Below the pieces are notes generated by a model. That model ran no database searches. It saw nothing but the letters and a program-made list of their open reading frames with translations, and was not told where the DNA came from. Both the position numbers and the translations under genes were made by a program. Positions 63,915 to 64,000 of a stretch of 64,000 nucleotides of DNA are shown here, piece by piece. How positions within the stretch are numbered: position 1 is the first letter of the stretch; each line of letters opens with the position of its first letter. Origin of the DNA: Channa striata (lineage: Eukaryota; Chordata; Actinopteri; Anabantiformes; Channidae); the NCBI GenBank assembly GCA_033026295.1, contig CM065168.1, positions 40,188,875-40,252,874 of the forward strand. The letters are read 5' to 3'.

Positions 63915-64000
63915 CTGCCCCAAGTAAGGGTTAAGTTACTTAAGACTGATGAACAGTGTGTGAATGTCACAGTTCAGTGTTTACCTTGGAGGTGGAGTAG

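Noticed and set aside
63985..64000. Possible preceding ccdc149 exon end (TCCAAG|GTAAAC) at the right edge
   Set aside because: The next exon needs an incoming phase of two bases ending AA; this donor does not fit well and only 16 bases are visible.

Overview
This is vertebrate nuclear DNA, most likely from a ray-finned (teleost, probably percomorph) fish. The evidence is split genes with canonical GT-AG introns, two introns of only about 85 bp, long CA/GT microsatellites, Tc1/mariner and L2-type relics, and dispersed repeats of the kind scattered through fish introns. There is no bacterial-style gene organisation; nearly all long open frames in the window are chance.

All recognised genes lie on the minus strand, so the window is best read from right to left. 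(1) 63,914-57,414: the last three coding exons of ccdc149, identified by a conserved coiled-coil exon (ILGNRVADLEKKLKTLEVSG...). (2) 50,356-23,583: the complete coding region of dhx15, the DEAH-box RNA helicase (yeast Prp43). It has 14 coding exons in perfect phase, giving 752 residues. (3) 21,892-21,046: three phase-matched exon candidates forming the 3' end of a gene I cannot identify. (4) 15,760-15,680: a CpG-rich first exon with an optimal start context and a good splice donor. By position, strand and splice phase it is best explained as a far-upstream alternative first exon of ppargc1a (PGC-1alpha), whose remaining exons would lie beyond the left edge. The order ccdc149 - dhx15 - ppargc1a, all on one strand, matches human chromosome 4p15; human SOD3, which lies between CCDC149 and DHX15, was not found here.

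Region by region: 1-15.6 kb has no recognised exon and holds a SINE-like repeat tail, two Tc1 relics, a dispersed repeat and microsatellites; if the ppargc1a call is right it is that gene's first intron. 15.5-16.1 kb is a CpG-rich promoter with a pure pyrimidine tract, a CTG run and a GTCACGTG E-box. 16.1-21 kb is mostly anonymous, with a (TAGGGGGGG)3 tract. 21-23 kb holds the unidentified exons and the dhx15 polyadenylation signals. 23.6-50.4 kb is dhx15; its intron 4 holds adjacent Tc1 and L2 relics. 50.4-57.2 kb is the dhx15 promoter and gene-free spacer. 57.4-64 kb is the end of ccdc149.

The genes share no operon-like pathway. dhx15 is a housekeeping splicing and ribosome-biogenesis factor with a YY1/ETS-type promoter. 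ppargc1a encodes a regulated transcriptional coactivator. Their linkage is conserved synteny. The items most worth following are the upstream ppargc1a promoter/exon with its PGC-1beta-like N-terminus, and the unidentified exons between ppargc1a and dhx15.
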